Shown piece by piece: positions 1-8,893 of a stretch of 64,000 nucleotides of DNA; the first letter of the stretch is position 1, and the number at the start of each line of letters is the position of its first letter. The notes below the pieces were generated by a model. That model made no database searches and was not told the origin of the DNA. It was given only the letters and a program-made list of their open reading frames with translations. The translations under genes were made by a program, and so were the position numbers. The stretch covers positions 55,111-119,110 of the forward strand of contig JAUSAG010000015.1 of the NCBI GenBank assembly GCA_030652995.1, in the 5' to 3' direction. The DNA comes from Methylotenera sp. Lineage in GTDB: Bacteria; Pseudomonadota; Gammaproteobacteria; Burkholderiales; Methylophilaceae.

Positions 1-1163
1 TTGTGAATCACTTGTGTTGCTTTGATAGCTTCTGCAAAAGCCTCGCGTGAGTCAATGGTATGCACAATAAGGCCACGCCCGGAAAATTCACGTTGAGCTT
101 GAATCAACAGGTCTATTCGATCAACGATGAAATAGAACTTTGGTATTACGTTTTGACGCTGAAAGTAATCAGTTAAAAATCTTACGTTGTAATAGGCAAG
201 CGCTGTTTTTCCACTGCCTTGTGTATGCCAGATAATACCTTTTCTAATGCCTTCATCTAATTTCTTTTCTATGGCCATGGTGGCGAATAGCTGTGGGTAG
301 CGCATTACATGTTTTTCTAACCCATTAACTTCATTTACATAAGCTAAAGCATACTGTAATACAAATGAAAGGCGATCTTTGTTGAATAGTGATGTGCAGA
401 TGCGATTGGTTGGTGTATCAGGTGATTTATTGCTAATAAATTCCGGACTGTGCTTGATGACATTCAGGTTGTTATCTTTTAATACGGCATTTTCAATTTC
501 ATCATCTTCGGCAGACAGTAGTTCGTCCAGGTTGAGTTGTTGCTCTTCGCGGAAGTAGTTGAATACAGGTGTGTCGTATGATGGACTGGCATAAAAAGCA
601 CCCTCGATTGGTTGTGGTGAACCATCGTCATATTCCATGTTGTTTGAAAACACCATCAATTGAGTAATGTTCACAAAGCGACGGAACCTTGGATTTTGGC
701 AGCGCGTAATAATACGGTTACGCTCAGCTAGAACGCCCTCTTGATTATTTGGTTTTTTCACCTCAATAAATATCAAAGGCATACCATTAATCAGCAGAGT
801 AATGTCTGGGCGGAATTCATCATCACCATTTTTATACGTCAGCTCTGTAACAACATTAAAGGTATTGTTGCTAAAGTCAGTGAAATCGATAAGCCTTGCG
901 CCTGAACGAGCAGTGAGCTTTTCATAAAAAGCTTTACCAAGGTCTTCGTTGTCTAGTGATAGTTTGACGTCTTCAAGCAAACGTTCAATATCAGCGCTTT
1001 CAATACCAGGATTAATCTTGGCAATTGATTCTTTGAAAGTGTCTGGAAAGATATTTGTGTCTAGATCCCATGTCGCGTTTTTTAGCGACAGGTACTCATA
1101 ACCTAATCTGACCAAATGAAGGATGCAAGGTATTTTTACTCTCGAGTCTTCTGTAAATTTCAT
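1..1163 (-). CDS. hsdR: Type I restriction endonuclease subunit R (HsdR), truncated by window start
   Basis: Open minus-strand frame from ATG at 1163 running off the window; translation begins MKFTEDSRVKIPCILHLVRLGYEYLSLKNATWDLDTNIF and contains the nuclease-like RPDITLLINGMPLIFIEVKKPNN and Walker A-like WHTQGSGKTALAYYN. Confidence 0.9.
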   Translation of the reverse strand, partial: MKFTEDSRVKIPCILHLVRLGYEYLSLKNATWDLDTNIFPDTFKESIAKINPGIESADIERLLEDVKLSLDNEDLGKAFYEKLTARSGARLIDFTDFSNNTFNVVTELTYKNGDDEFRPDITLLINGMPLIFIEVKKPNNQEGVLAERNRIITRCQNPRFRRFVNITQLMVFSNNMEYDDGSPQPIEGAFYASPSYDTPVFNYFREEQQLNLDELLSAEDDEIENAVLKDNNLNVIKHSPEFISNKSPDTPTNRICTSLFNKDRLSFVLQYALAYVNEVNGLEKHVMRYPQLFATMAIEKKLDEGIRKGIIWHTQGSGKTALAYYNVRFLTDYFQRQNVIPKFYFIVDRIDLLIQAQREFSGRGLIVHTIDSREAFAEAIKATQVIH

Positions 1164-1216
1164 TATCACCTCTTAAATTGTGCGTTATAGCGTAATGCTG
1201 CGCTGCAAATTATTAA

Positions 1217-3076
1217 TTATTCCCAGTCGCCAAAATCAACCTGAAATATAGATTTTTTTGTTTCTTCATTATTTTTAAGTGGATATTCTTCTTCACCTAG
1301 ATTCCAAAAATTAGCGGCTACTTTTGTTTGTTTATTGATTAGAAGGTCAATTTCAACTTGTATTGCAGCTTCTTCATCAAGAGCATTTGCTATGGCAGAT
1401 TGTTCTTCTGGCGAGGGTATAGCAATTGGTAGTCGTAGTAGCTCTCTCAGTTGAATCAGCTGGATTGTTGCGCCTGTAACCATGGTCTTAAGTAGTTCTT
1501 GACCTAGGTCCGATCTTAGATATATCAACAGAGAACGAGGGTCAATTTTTGATTGAGCATCGACACGCAAAATTGTTGCTGATTGACCTGCCACCCATCC
1601 GCCACTGCCTTGTTCTGGCACATTCTTAGGTACTATACCTACTTTGCCCACACTACCTTTAACTATGAGAACAATATCAAGTGGTTTTAGAAATTGATGT
1701 TTATTTTTTTGTGCAATTTCAGAGTCAATTTTTACAGTGCGTCCAGTTGTTTTGATATAACCAAATTTAGGCAAGTCCGCTGCACCAACTTCAAGCGCCT
1801 CAATATATTGTTGAGACTCCTGTATTGTCGGCATTGGACGCACAGTGCTGGCTAAATCACCTAATGATTTAGTTTGTTGAGAGGATAGAATTATCTGGAT
1901 TCTCTTTGAAGAGTCAGCTAGTAAATATCTGCCAACTAGTAGTTGAGCATCATTCTCAATGACAGAGCTCGTTGGAACCATTGCAGCATCACTATCACGT
2001 GATCGACCTTGAGCTATGTTTAGCAGGTTGTCTACGTTGGTTAATCGTGCTCTTGCTTTTGAAATGTGCTCTTTAAATTTCTCATTGTCAGCATTCACGA
2101 ATCTTATTTCTTGATGACCACCGCGCGGATCTAATACTAAAATTGACATCGCAATATTAGAAAAAGAAAATAGGCCAGAAGGTAATGAAATGACTGCTTC
2201 AACAATACCTTTCTGAATTAAGTCTTCTCTCAATGCTTTTTCATATCCAGGGCTTGAGAGTAAGGTATTGGGTGCTGCAATAACAACTCTTGTTTTTGTT
2301 TGTGCAAGTAAGTGGCGAATTGTAAGTACAATTCCAGAGTTAGTACGTTCAATAAAGCGACCAAACCAATCACGATCATATGTTTCAAGATCGTAGCGCA
2401 AACCAAAAGGCGGTAAGGCAACAGAGGTGTCAAATTTACGCAATTTACCGTTATCAATTGCTAGGGGTGCCGTAATTGGATCTGTATAAACTACAGTAAG
2501 GTTTCCACCTAACAATACACCTACCAAGGCAGGTAGCGCGGAATGTATTTGAGTCTCAAGATATACATTAGCTTCTGTTTTTAAAGCGCGGCCTGCTAAC
2601 TGAGCACCAAAATCCCACGGAGTATATACCGTCATATTGGAGTGGCTTGATATTAGGCCCATCATTAAATCAGCAATTTCTTTCGGAATTGATGGGTCGC
2701 CTGAGTGGCGAGATGTTGTTAGACTAACTGCGTCTGTAGGATCCAGCTTTTCTAGCATGCCTGTTTCGCCTAATTTAATACACATATCAATAATCTGGCG
2801 AAGACCGATAAATTCTGAGTTCGGCGAAATTTTTAACCCTGCAAACGCTTGGCCCATAATTCCGTCATTTTTAGAGAGAGTATCAAGAGTAGATTTCAGC
2901 TCCTGAGTATCGATACCCCGCATATTTTGGATTTGAATATCTGATTCGATACTGTTACTAAAAGATAACTTAGTCCACGCTAGTAGCTGCAGTGCGAAAA
3001 CTAAAGAATCAGACTCTGAATATGGTGCGCTAGTCCGTACCGAATCGAATACTTGCCAAATTATTTTATCGTTCAT
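1217..3076 (-). CDS. N-6 DNA methylase-like (HsdM) / HsdS-type specificity domain fusion; SAM and catalytic motifs appear degenerate
   Basis: 619 aa; HsdM-like fold segments (ALPPFGLRYD, APNTLLSSPGYEKALREDLIQKGIVEAVISLPSGLF) followed by one HsdS-type TRD (LKPLDIVLIVKGSVGKVGIV ... QLRELLRLPIAIPSPEEQSAIANAL). Confidence 0.8.
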   Translation of the reverse strand: MNDKIIWQVFDSVRTSAPYSESDSLVFALQLLAWTKLSFSNSIESDIQIQNMRGIDTQELKSTLDTLSKNDGIMGQAFAGLKISPNSEFIGLRQIIDMCIKLGETGMLEKLDPTDAVSLTTSRHSGDPSIPKEIADLMMGLISSHSNMTVYTPWDFGAQLAGRALKTEANVYLETQIHSALPALVGVLLGGNLTVVYTDPITAPLAIDNGKLRKFDTSVALPPFGLRYDLETYDRDWFGRFIERTNSGIVLTIRHLLAQTKTRVVIAAPNTLLSSPGYEKALREDLIQKGIVEAVISLPSGLFSFSNIAMSILVLDPRGGHQEIRFVNADNEKFKEHISKARARLTNVDNLLNIAQGRSRDSDAAMVPTSSVIENDAQLLVGRYLLADSSKRIQIILSSQQTKSLGDLASTVRPMPTIQESQQYIEALEVGAADLPKFGYIKTTGRTVKIDSEIAQKNKHQFLKPLDIVLIVKGSVGKVGIVPKNVPEQGSGGWVAGQSATILRVDAQSKIDPRSLLIYLRSDLGQELLKTMVTGATIQLIQLRELLRLPIAIPSPEEQSAIANALDEEAAIQVEIDLLINKQTKVAANFWNLGEEEYPLKNNEETKKSIFQVDFGDWE

Positions 3077-3093
3077 ATTGATCCTTGGTTTTC

Positions 3094-3366
3094 TTAATGG
3101 CGACGCTTGTCACAATTGTATGTCGTAATGAGTGCGTCATTGTCAGCCACAACTACTACGCCACCTTTGTCTAGTATTTTCATTAGCAAACGTTCTTCAC
3201 GATGAATGCCTTCAAGTCTGGCTAAAGCTTCTTTCCTGCCAAAAATGTATTTACTGTTTTCAGGGGTGCCGTTATCTAAAACATACTCAACCATATCGCG
3301 GCTAACACCTCGTTGAGACATACGTTGCTGAATGTGCTTTGTTTTGTGCATTGATGTATCCTCCAT
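3094..3366 (-). CDS. DUF4258 domain-containing small protein
   Basis: 90 aa, HIQQRMSQRGVSRDMVEYVLDNG...; same strand directly upstream of the M-S fusion. Confidence 0.6.
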   Translation of the reverse strand: MEDTSMHKTKHIQQRMSQRGVSRDMVEYVLDNGTPENSKYIFGRKEALARLEGIHREERLLMKILDKGGVVVVADNDALITTYNCDKRRH

Positions 3367-3493
3367 GAACAGAACTATAATTAATTAAAAACTTACTGTC
3401 AACGGTTAATTAAATCTTTTTTAAATATTTTTGTGTTTTTTATTAAATTCTAATAACCAAGTGACAGGTCAGTTTGTTTATAATTAGGGTTTA

Positions 3494-4159
3494 CTATTGA
3501 TTTGATTCAAAAATATTCAGTTTTAAATCAAGTTCTGAAAGCAAATCCTGATTGTCGGTTGTGCCCGGAACATTGACATCGTCTAGGTAACAACTAAAAC
3601 CTATCATGTTGCCAAGTAACGGGCGGTCGTAAAGGCCCCAACCATCTCTTTCTTCCGAGGCCACCCTTAGGTAATTTAGAGGGTCAGTCATGACCTCTTC
3701 AATAGCTCTAAGCGGGCTAGTAGGTAAATCCCACATCATGTTTTTATAGGCATTTGTATTAATTCTGGTGGGTAGTTCCATTTTTTCCAAGAATGATTCA
3801 CTGGATCTTAGTAATAGTATCAAGCGATTAATAAATGCATCTCTAACTAAGTTTGAGTCGCTAACTATTTTATTAAGGTTGTTAGCGACTTCTTTTTCTA
3901 CAACTATATTCACATTCTGAGTTCCCATTCTTTTAAGCGAGCCAGCGATATACCTTTTAGCTTTGGCTGATAGCACTTTTCCTCTCATATCTATTTCAAG
4001 ATAGGGGAGTTCAGCTTTAATCATGGCATTCAGAAAAGAATCGCGTTTGATATGTAATTTACTTATCTGGCTATTGAAATTTACAAGCATAGGTAAGTAA
4101 ATTTTTGCGGTAATTTTAGTTTCTTCCATTTTTTTCTTCAGTAATAAATGTTGATGCAT
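3494..4159 (-). CDS. Hypothetical protein
   Basis: 221 aa ORF, no family recognised. Confidence 0.5.
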   Translation of the reverse strand: MHQHLLLKKKMEETKITAKIYLPMLVNFNSQISKLHIKRDSFLNAMIKAELPYLEIDMRGKVLSAKAKRYIAGSLKRMGTQNVNIVVEKEVANNLNKIVSDSNLVRDAFINRLILLLRSSESFLEKMELPTRINTNAYKNMMWDLPTSPLRAIEEVMTDPLNYLRVASEERDGWGLYDRPLLGNMIGFSCYLDDVNVPGTTDNQDLLSELDLKLNIFESNQ

Positions 4160-4299
4160 GAATCATATTGCCTACTCCCTATAGAGTAAAGAAATATGAG
4201 TAAAGAATTAATGAAGAATTTTAGTTGTCATTATTTTGCAATTAGTGCGTCATTTGATTAATGTGATGATTAATTAAAATTTTAAGATGGCTAAAGATA

Positions 4300-4947
4300 A
4301 TGAAATCAGAAAAGTCTGATCTAGATACAACACTTTTGCGATGTAATGAGCTGCATTCAATAATTACCAATGAAGTCTATTTGTTAGAGCATGACCATAT
4401 TATTAGAGATTTACTTACTAAGTGTTTAGCAGGCATTTCATTTGAACATTCAAAAAGCATTATGTTGCTGATGGCCGCCCATAACTACACAACAGCTGTT
4501 TCATTGTTGAGGCTTCAATATGAAGCGGTAGCAAGAGGTATGTGGCTACACTTTTCAGCGAAAGATAATTTTTTGAATAAATACGTTGGCCCCATCGATA
4601 TCAAAAAACTTCCTCCTGACTTTCCCACTGTTACGGAAATGATTGATCAAATCACAAAAGGCCCGGTAAAGGGGCCAGGTGAAATGCTTCAACAATTTAA
4701 AGATGTGACTTGGAGTGGCATGAACAGCTATGTCCATAACGGATTTCTTCCAATTGAGCGGTTTCTGAACGGTTATCCAAATGAATTGCTTGTTCAAATT
4801 ATGCAAAGCTCGAATGCTTTGAATATCATGATCGCTATGGTCTTGGCGCGAATGAGTGGAGATATGAGCAGAATTAATTTAGTAAAGCAGCTACAAGTTG
4901 ATTTTAAGGATTGTTTACCTAAGCTTGAAGCTATACCTGCAAGCTAA
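4300..4947 (+). CDS. Hypothetical protein, DUF6988-like
   Basis: 215 aa; HNYTTAVSLLRLQYEAVARGMWLHFSA region typical of the family. Confidence 0.55.
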   Translation: MKSEKSDLDTTLLRCNELHSIITNEVYLLEHDHIIRDLLTKCLAGISFEHSKSIMLLMAAHNYTTAVSLLRLQYEAVARGMWLHFSAKDNFLNKYVGPIDIKKLPPDFPTVTEMIDQITKGPVKGPGEMLQQFKDVTWSGMNSYVHNGFLPIERFLNGYPNELLVQIMQSSNALNIMIAMVLARMSGDMSRINLVKQLQVDFKDCLPKLEAIPAS

Positions 4948-4949
4948 AA

Positions 4950-5195
4950 CTAGATTTCAACTTTATCTATTAATGTCGACGCATTTACACCAAGAGCACT
5001 GGCAATTTTTAGCAGATTCATAATAGCTAAATTGTGCTCACCTCTTTCAATGCCACCCATGTAAGAACGATCAATCCCAGCTATCTCAGCTAGAGCTTCC
5101 TGAGATAAGCCTTGAGCCTGTCTTGCTGCACGAATAGCAACGCCCAATCCAACAAGAGCAGGGTTCCCAGAGAATGATGGTGATTTTTTAGCCAC
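4950..5195 (-). CDS. XRE-family helix-turn-helix regulator
   Basis: 81 aa with HTH: GVAIRAARQAQGLSQEALAEIAGIDRSYMGGIERGEHNLAIMNLLKIASALGV. Confidence 0.85.
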   Translation of the reverse strand: MAKKSPSFSGNPALVGLGVAIRAARQAQGLSQEALAEIAGIDRSYMGGIERGEHNLAIMNLLKIASALGVNASTLIDKVEI

Positions 5196-5272
5196 GTATT
5201 CATGCTATAAGTTTGCCGTATTTAGAACCACGGGATAAGATACCCATTCAAGCTAAACAAAAGGCAATATAC

Positions 5273-5419
5273 ATGTTAATTAAATGCAGAGAATGTGGGC
5301 ACAAAGTAGCAACGTCCAGCAAAGCCTGTCCACATTGTGGATGTAGTGGTCCTGTACCATTTAAGTATCGTATGTTGGCGTTATTGTTTGTAATTCTGAC
5401 ATTTGCATGGGTGCTTTAG
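5273..5419 (+). CDS. Zinc-ribbon protein with C-terminal transmembrane segment
   Basis: Internal ATG of the 5213 ORF; CRECGHKVATSSKACPHCGCSG then hydrophobic tail MLALLFVILTFAWVL. Confidence 0.6.
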   Translation: MLIKCRECGHKVATSSKACPHCGCSGPVPFKYRMLALLFVILTFAWVL

Positions 5420-5443
5420 CATTAATCCTAAGGGAATCTAAAA

Positions 5444-5878
5444 ATGAAAAATAAAATCACTGAAGTCGTTGATGCGTCATTCGAAGTCATTTCATCCAAA
5501 GCCTCTTCAATCAGCTCAGCTGCAGGTGATGCAGGACGATCAGCATATGAGGCCGGGAAAAATGCAAGTCAGTCTGTTGGCAGGGTTGCAAGTACAACTG
5601 CGTTGCTTGTTGGCGATCTAAACGGGGATGGTAAGGTTGATATTGAAGATGCAAAGATTGCACTTGCAAAAGCGAAACAAGTTGGCTCTTCAGCGGTTGA
5701 AGGAGCTACAGCTTTAGGTAAGGTTGCCATGGAATCCGAAATCACTAAAGAGGCAGTAGCAGGTGCAACTGTTGGTGCGGTTATTGGTGGACCTTTGATT
5801 GGCGGTCCTGTAACTGCAGCAGCAGGGGCTACATTGGGTGCTGTATTGGGTGCCTATAAAGGATTTACCAAAAAGTAG
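5444..5878 (+). CDS. Hypothetical protein with EF-hand/dockerin-like loop and C-terminal glycine zipper
   Basis: 144 aa; DLNGDGKVDIEDA loop; AGATVGAVIGGPLIGGPVTAAAGATLGAVLGAYKGF. Confidence 0.6.
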   Translation: MKNKITEVVDASFEVISSKASSISSAAGDAGRSAYEAGKNASQSVGRVASTTALLVGDLNGDGKVDIEDAKIALAKAKQVGSSAVEGATALGKVAMESEITKEAVAGATVGAVIGGPLIGGPVTAAAGATLGAVLGAYKGFTKK

Positions 5879-5908
5879 CTCTACATAACAACAACGAAAG
5901 GAAAGTTC

Positions 5909-6238
5909 ATGAAGGTTTTAGCTTTAGCTTTAATCGCGATAGGTATGGTTGGCTGCGACAACAAACCATTTGGTGCAGGGCAACCTACTGAAGAAGAAAA
6001 ACTACAGGCTATTGTTCGTGCCAATTTGAAAGATCCAGACTCAGCCAAATTCGGCAAAATGACAAAAATTCATGAAAGGAAGGCATGTATTACTGTAAAT
6101 GCAAAAAATGCTTTGGGTGGATATACTGGTGATCAGCAGGCATATTTGATGAAATCTGACAACAAATGGGAGGTATTCCAAATTGAAGGTAACCTTGGGC
6201 ACGAGGGATGCATAGATATTATGTCCAAACTCAATTAA
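5909..6238 (+). CDS. Putative small lipoprotein
   Basis: 109 aa; MKVLALALIAIGMVGCDNK signal/lipobox. Confidence 0.65.
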   Translation: MKVLALALIAIGMVGCDNKPFGAGQPTEEEKLQAIVRANLKDPDSAKFGKMTKIHERKACITVNAKNALGGYTGDQQAYLMKSDNKWEVFQIEGNLGHEGCIDIMSKLN

Positions 6239-6277
6239 AGCTCAGTATCACCAAGCCTAAAGACAGTATTTTATATG

Positions 6278-6316
6278 CAGCCCGTTGCACCTTAATTGGT
6301 CGGCGGGCTTTTTTAC
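6278..6316 (+). terminator. Intrinsic terminator-like hairpin (CAGCCCG...CGGGCTTTTTT)
   Basis: Stem AGCCCG/CGGGCT followed by T run; near-identical arrangement at 15424-15460. Confidence 0.55.
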
Positions 6317-6396
6317 GTCTATATATTGAGGATTTTTAGCCATCTTTTAATGAAGTACTAGTTCAATTCATTTCAACCCTAACTAAGGAGCATTTC

Positions 6397-6885
6397 ATGA
6401 AAAAAGAGATCATCAACGTAACACCACCACAAGTAACACGCATCATCAAAATTGCCACATGCACGACCTGTTCCGGCAAGGCAACGCTGACTTATCATTT
6501 TGGCTGTAATGAAGATAAGCAAGTTTACATTCGCATCGTCGCTAATTCAGGCGGAGGTTTCTTCAGTGATGAGTGGATAAAGTTAGCCGATATACAGGTC
6601 GCATTGGATAGTGCGCCATTCCCGGTTACATCGTTCCCGCTAATCAAGTTATTTATCGGTAAGTCAGTCAATACGCCTGGATTTCTATTGGCGGTACTGA
6701 AACATGAAGGCTTGGTTAAATTACTTGAAGGCAAAATACGCGGTTATGAAAAGCTAGACCCCGCGACGTTTATGCTTGAGCTGGATAAGCTGGTTTCTTC
6801 AGATGTAAACCTAAAAGCCGAGTCAGTCCCGGTCATCAAAAAAATCTCACCAACACTCCCGCCTAAAAAATCCAAACTGGCATAA
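6397..6885 (+). CDS. Hypothetical protein
   Basis: 162 aa ORF preceded by aaggag RBS; no family recognised. Confidence 0.55.
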   Translation: MKKEIINVTPPQVTRIIKIATCTTCSGKATLTYHFGCNEDKQVYIRIVANSGGGFFSDEWIKLADIQVALDSAPFPVTSFPLIKLFIGKSVNTPGFLLAVLKHEGLVKLLEGKIRGYEKLDPATFMLELDKLVSSDVNLKAESVPVIKKISPTLPPKKSKLA

Positions 6886-7085
6886 GCGCCAATCTCAAGT
6901 ATTCCATAAACTCCAAAATTCACTCCGATGTAGTAGAAGTCCGCTGTTCTCAAAAATTACCTAGCCATAGCACCAAGCCAGTCAAGGGCCTTTCAGCTTC
7001 GCAATGAAGCAAACAAGTTATACCGAGCTTATACCGACCCAAATTTCAAATTCTTACCTAATTTTTAACAAATCCGGAGTTACTT

Positions 7086-7295
7086 ATGGAATTCATCACA
7101 TTAACTGTGATTACTTTTCTGTGCCTGCTTTTCGAGACCACCCGAAAGTTTGGCATTGTTTTATTCATCCTGCTGTTTTTAGCATTTCCACTCACTGTTA
7201 TCTCACTCGCAGCAATCACGATTCATTTTATCAACCGTCACAAACATAAAAGGACAAAACATTATGTACCACCAACATTACCTAGAAGCCGTTGA
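7086..7295 (+). CDS. Small membrane protein (hypothetical)
   Basis: 69 aa with hydrophobic segments; overlaps another frame. Confidence 0.35.
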   Translation: MEFITLTVITFLCLLFETTRKFGIVLFILLFLAFPLTVISLAAITIHFINRHKHKRTKHYVPPTLPRSR

Positions 7296-7413
7296 AACTG
7301 TTCTCGCCTGGGATTTGCCAGAAGAGGCGCTAGCAGATGCCATCAATCAACAACTCTCATTAATCACACACCGATCAGGAGACGTCAATGATCAAGATCC
7401 ATCAATTCAATGA
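7264..7413 (+). CDS. Hypothetical 49-aa protein (MYHQHYLEAVETVLAWDLPEEALADAINQQ...)
   Basis: ATG-started ORF not in supplied track; overlaps the start of the next ORF by 26 nt. Confidence 0.35.
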   Translation: MYHQHYLEAVETVLAWDLPEEALADAINQQLSLITHRSGDVNDQDPSIQ

Positions 7414-7888
7414 AGCCTGTCAATATTACATACAGCATAAGATCAGTTTCAGGTTAGTACAGGATCAGGCCGCCGTGATGTTAGGTCTTTGCCAAAACCC
7501 ACATTCATCAGTCAGTAATCCATTAGAAATTACCCAAGCAGATATTGATTGGTTGATGCGGCAAGCAGAAGCCACTCAAGACTATAGTGAACTTTTGGGT
7601 GGTTACATCTATGTCTGTGAAATTGAAGAAGACCTTTTGCAAATTCTTGGATGCAACTTTGAATGGGCCGAAACACATTATGGAAGCTGGCCTAACGTCA
7701 CAGATATACCAATGTCGTGGGATGTCTGCAATTATCTGGCTGAAACTTCAGGTGATCCGCAATGGGTCATTTTTCTGTTGTGTTGGAATAATGCTGGTGG
7801 CCCTGTCTATTACGTACCCAAGGAGTTATGGGTTCAGGCAAGAGTCGCTGAGCATATCGAAGCGACAAGCCCTACCCCGAGTGACTGA
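7388..7888 (+). CDS. Hypothetical protein
   Basis: 166 aa ORF with RBS-like aggag upstream. Confidence 0.5.
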   Translation: MIKIHQFNEACQYYIQHKISFRLVQDQAAVMLGLCQNPHSSVSNPLEITQADIDWLMRQAEATQDYSELLGGYIYVCEIEEDLLQILGCNFEWAETHYGSWPNVTDIPMSWDVCNYLAETSGDPQWVIFLLCWNNAGGPVYYVPKELWVQARVAEHIEATSPTPSD

Positions 7889-8045
7889 GTGCAACGCTCA
7901 GCTGTTTTTCTCTGATCCACCCACCTCCACCCACCAAAAACACAGTAGTCTAAAAAATTTATCCGGCACCATGCGGAGGGTTTTGCACGTCTGTTGCTAG
8001 TGGGGTGGCGGGGGAGCACTTAAATGAAATCTCAAGGAGTTATTC

Positions 8046-8462
8046 ATGACACAATCAATTATTACCCGTCAGCAAGTCAGTGACAAACAACGCATCCAAC
8101 ATACCGCTGATTTATTTGGCATTCGCTTCCCGCTCAACATCGAACCCGCTGTTTATTCAATTGCTGGCAATATTGCAACTGAATACAATGGTGCTTACTG
8201 GGAGTTTTACGCATTAAGCAACGGCGGCTTTTACATGGCACCGTGCTCAGATAAGCCATATCAAGTCAGCTGTGAAAATGGCTATGAAGGTAAGTTATCA
8301 GCAGATGCATTAGGCATTACGGCCTGCTTGTATGCTTACAGTCATTTGTCGTTTAGTAGTAATCAGGCTTTCGCTGAAATATGCGCTAATCATTATCACT
8401 GGTTACGCGAATACATGCTGCAACATTCAGAAGCCTCAAAGATTCTGGGAGCTATTGATTAA
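8046..8462 (+). CDS. klcA: Antirestriction protein, KlcA/ArdB family
   Basis: 138 aa with YNGAYWEFYALSNGGFYMAP and NGYEGKLSADALGITACLYAYSHLSF, typical of KlcA/ArdB. Confidence 0.9.
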   Translation: MTQSIITRQQVSDKQRIQHTADLFGIRFPLNIEPAVYSIAGNIATEYNGAYWEFYALSNGGFYMAPCSDKPYQVSCENGYEGKLSADALGITACLYAYSHLSFSSNQAFAEICANHYHWLREYMLQHSEASKILGAID

Positions 8463-8477
8463 TCAGAAAGGGCAATT

Positions 8478-8765
8478 ATGAACAGTAAGGTGTTACATAA
8501 GATTTTAGTTGTCTGTGGCTACTTTTTATTCGTGGCAAATGTATCTGCTGAAGAAACCAATATCTATCAACAAGATTCGACTGGAAACATTCAATATCAC
8601 AAGCCGTCAGCTGTGATTCAAAAAGACGGTCGTATTATTGAGACTGATTCGGTTGGCAATAAGCAGTACCACAAGCAGCAATATCAAATCAAAGATGGGA
8701 AAATTTATCAGACAGACTCAGTGGGTAATATCCAGTATCACAAACCACATTCTGTTATTAAGTAA
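8478..8765 (+). CDS. Secreted/periplasmic repeat protein with three (I/Y)xxDSxGNxQYHKxxxxI repeats
   Basis: 95 aa; signal-peptide-like N-terminus; repeats QQDSTGNIQYHKPSAVIQKDGRI / ETDSVGNKQYHKQQYQIKDGKI / QTDSVGNIQYHKPHSVIK. Confidence 0.65.
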   Translation: MNSKVLHKILVVCGYFLFVANVSAEETNIYQQDSTGNIQYHKPSAVIQKDGRIIETDSVGNKQYHKQQYQIKDGKIYQTDSVGNIQYHKPHSVIK

Positions 8766-8893
8766 CTTTCCTCGTTGCAGCATGGTGTGAATTAGGTTGG
8801 TGGAGGGGAGGCAGTTTTTATAAACTCTTCACCAAGCTTGATCTGTATAAGTAATTTTCCTATAAACTTTGAACAACAAAACTAAAAACAGTA

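Noticed and set aside
2230-2906. ORFs 2230-2457 (-) and 2637-2906 (+) overlapping the M-S fusion
   Set aside because: Shadow frames inside a well-supported coding gene; no recognisable protein features
7834-8019. 61-aa minus ORF and C-rich/G-rich intergenic segment before klcA
   Set aside because: No coding support; possible structure but no convincing stem or conserved motif
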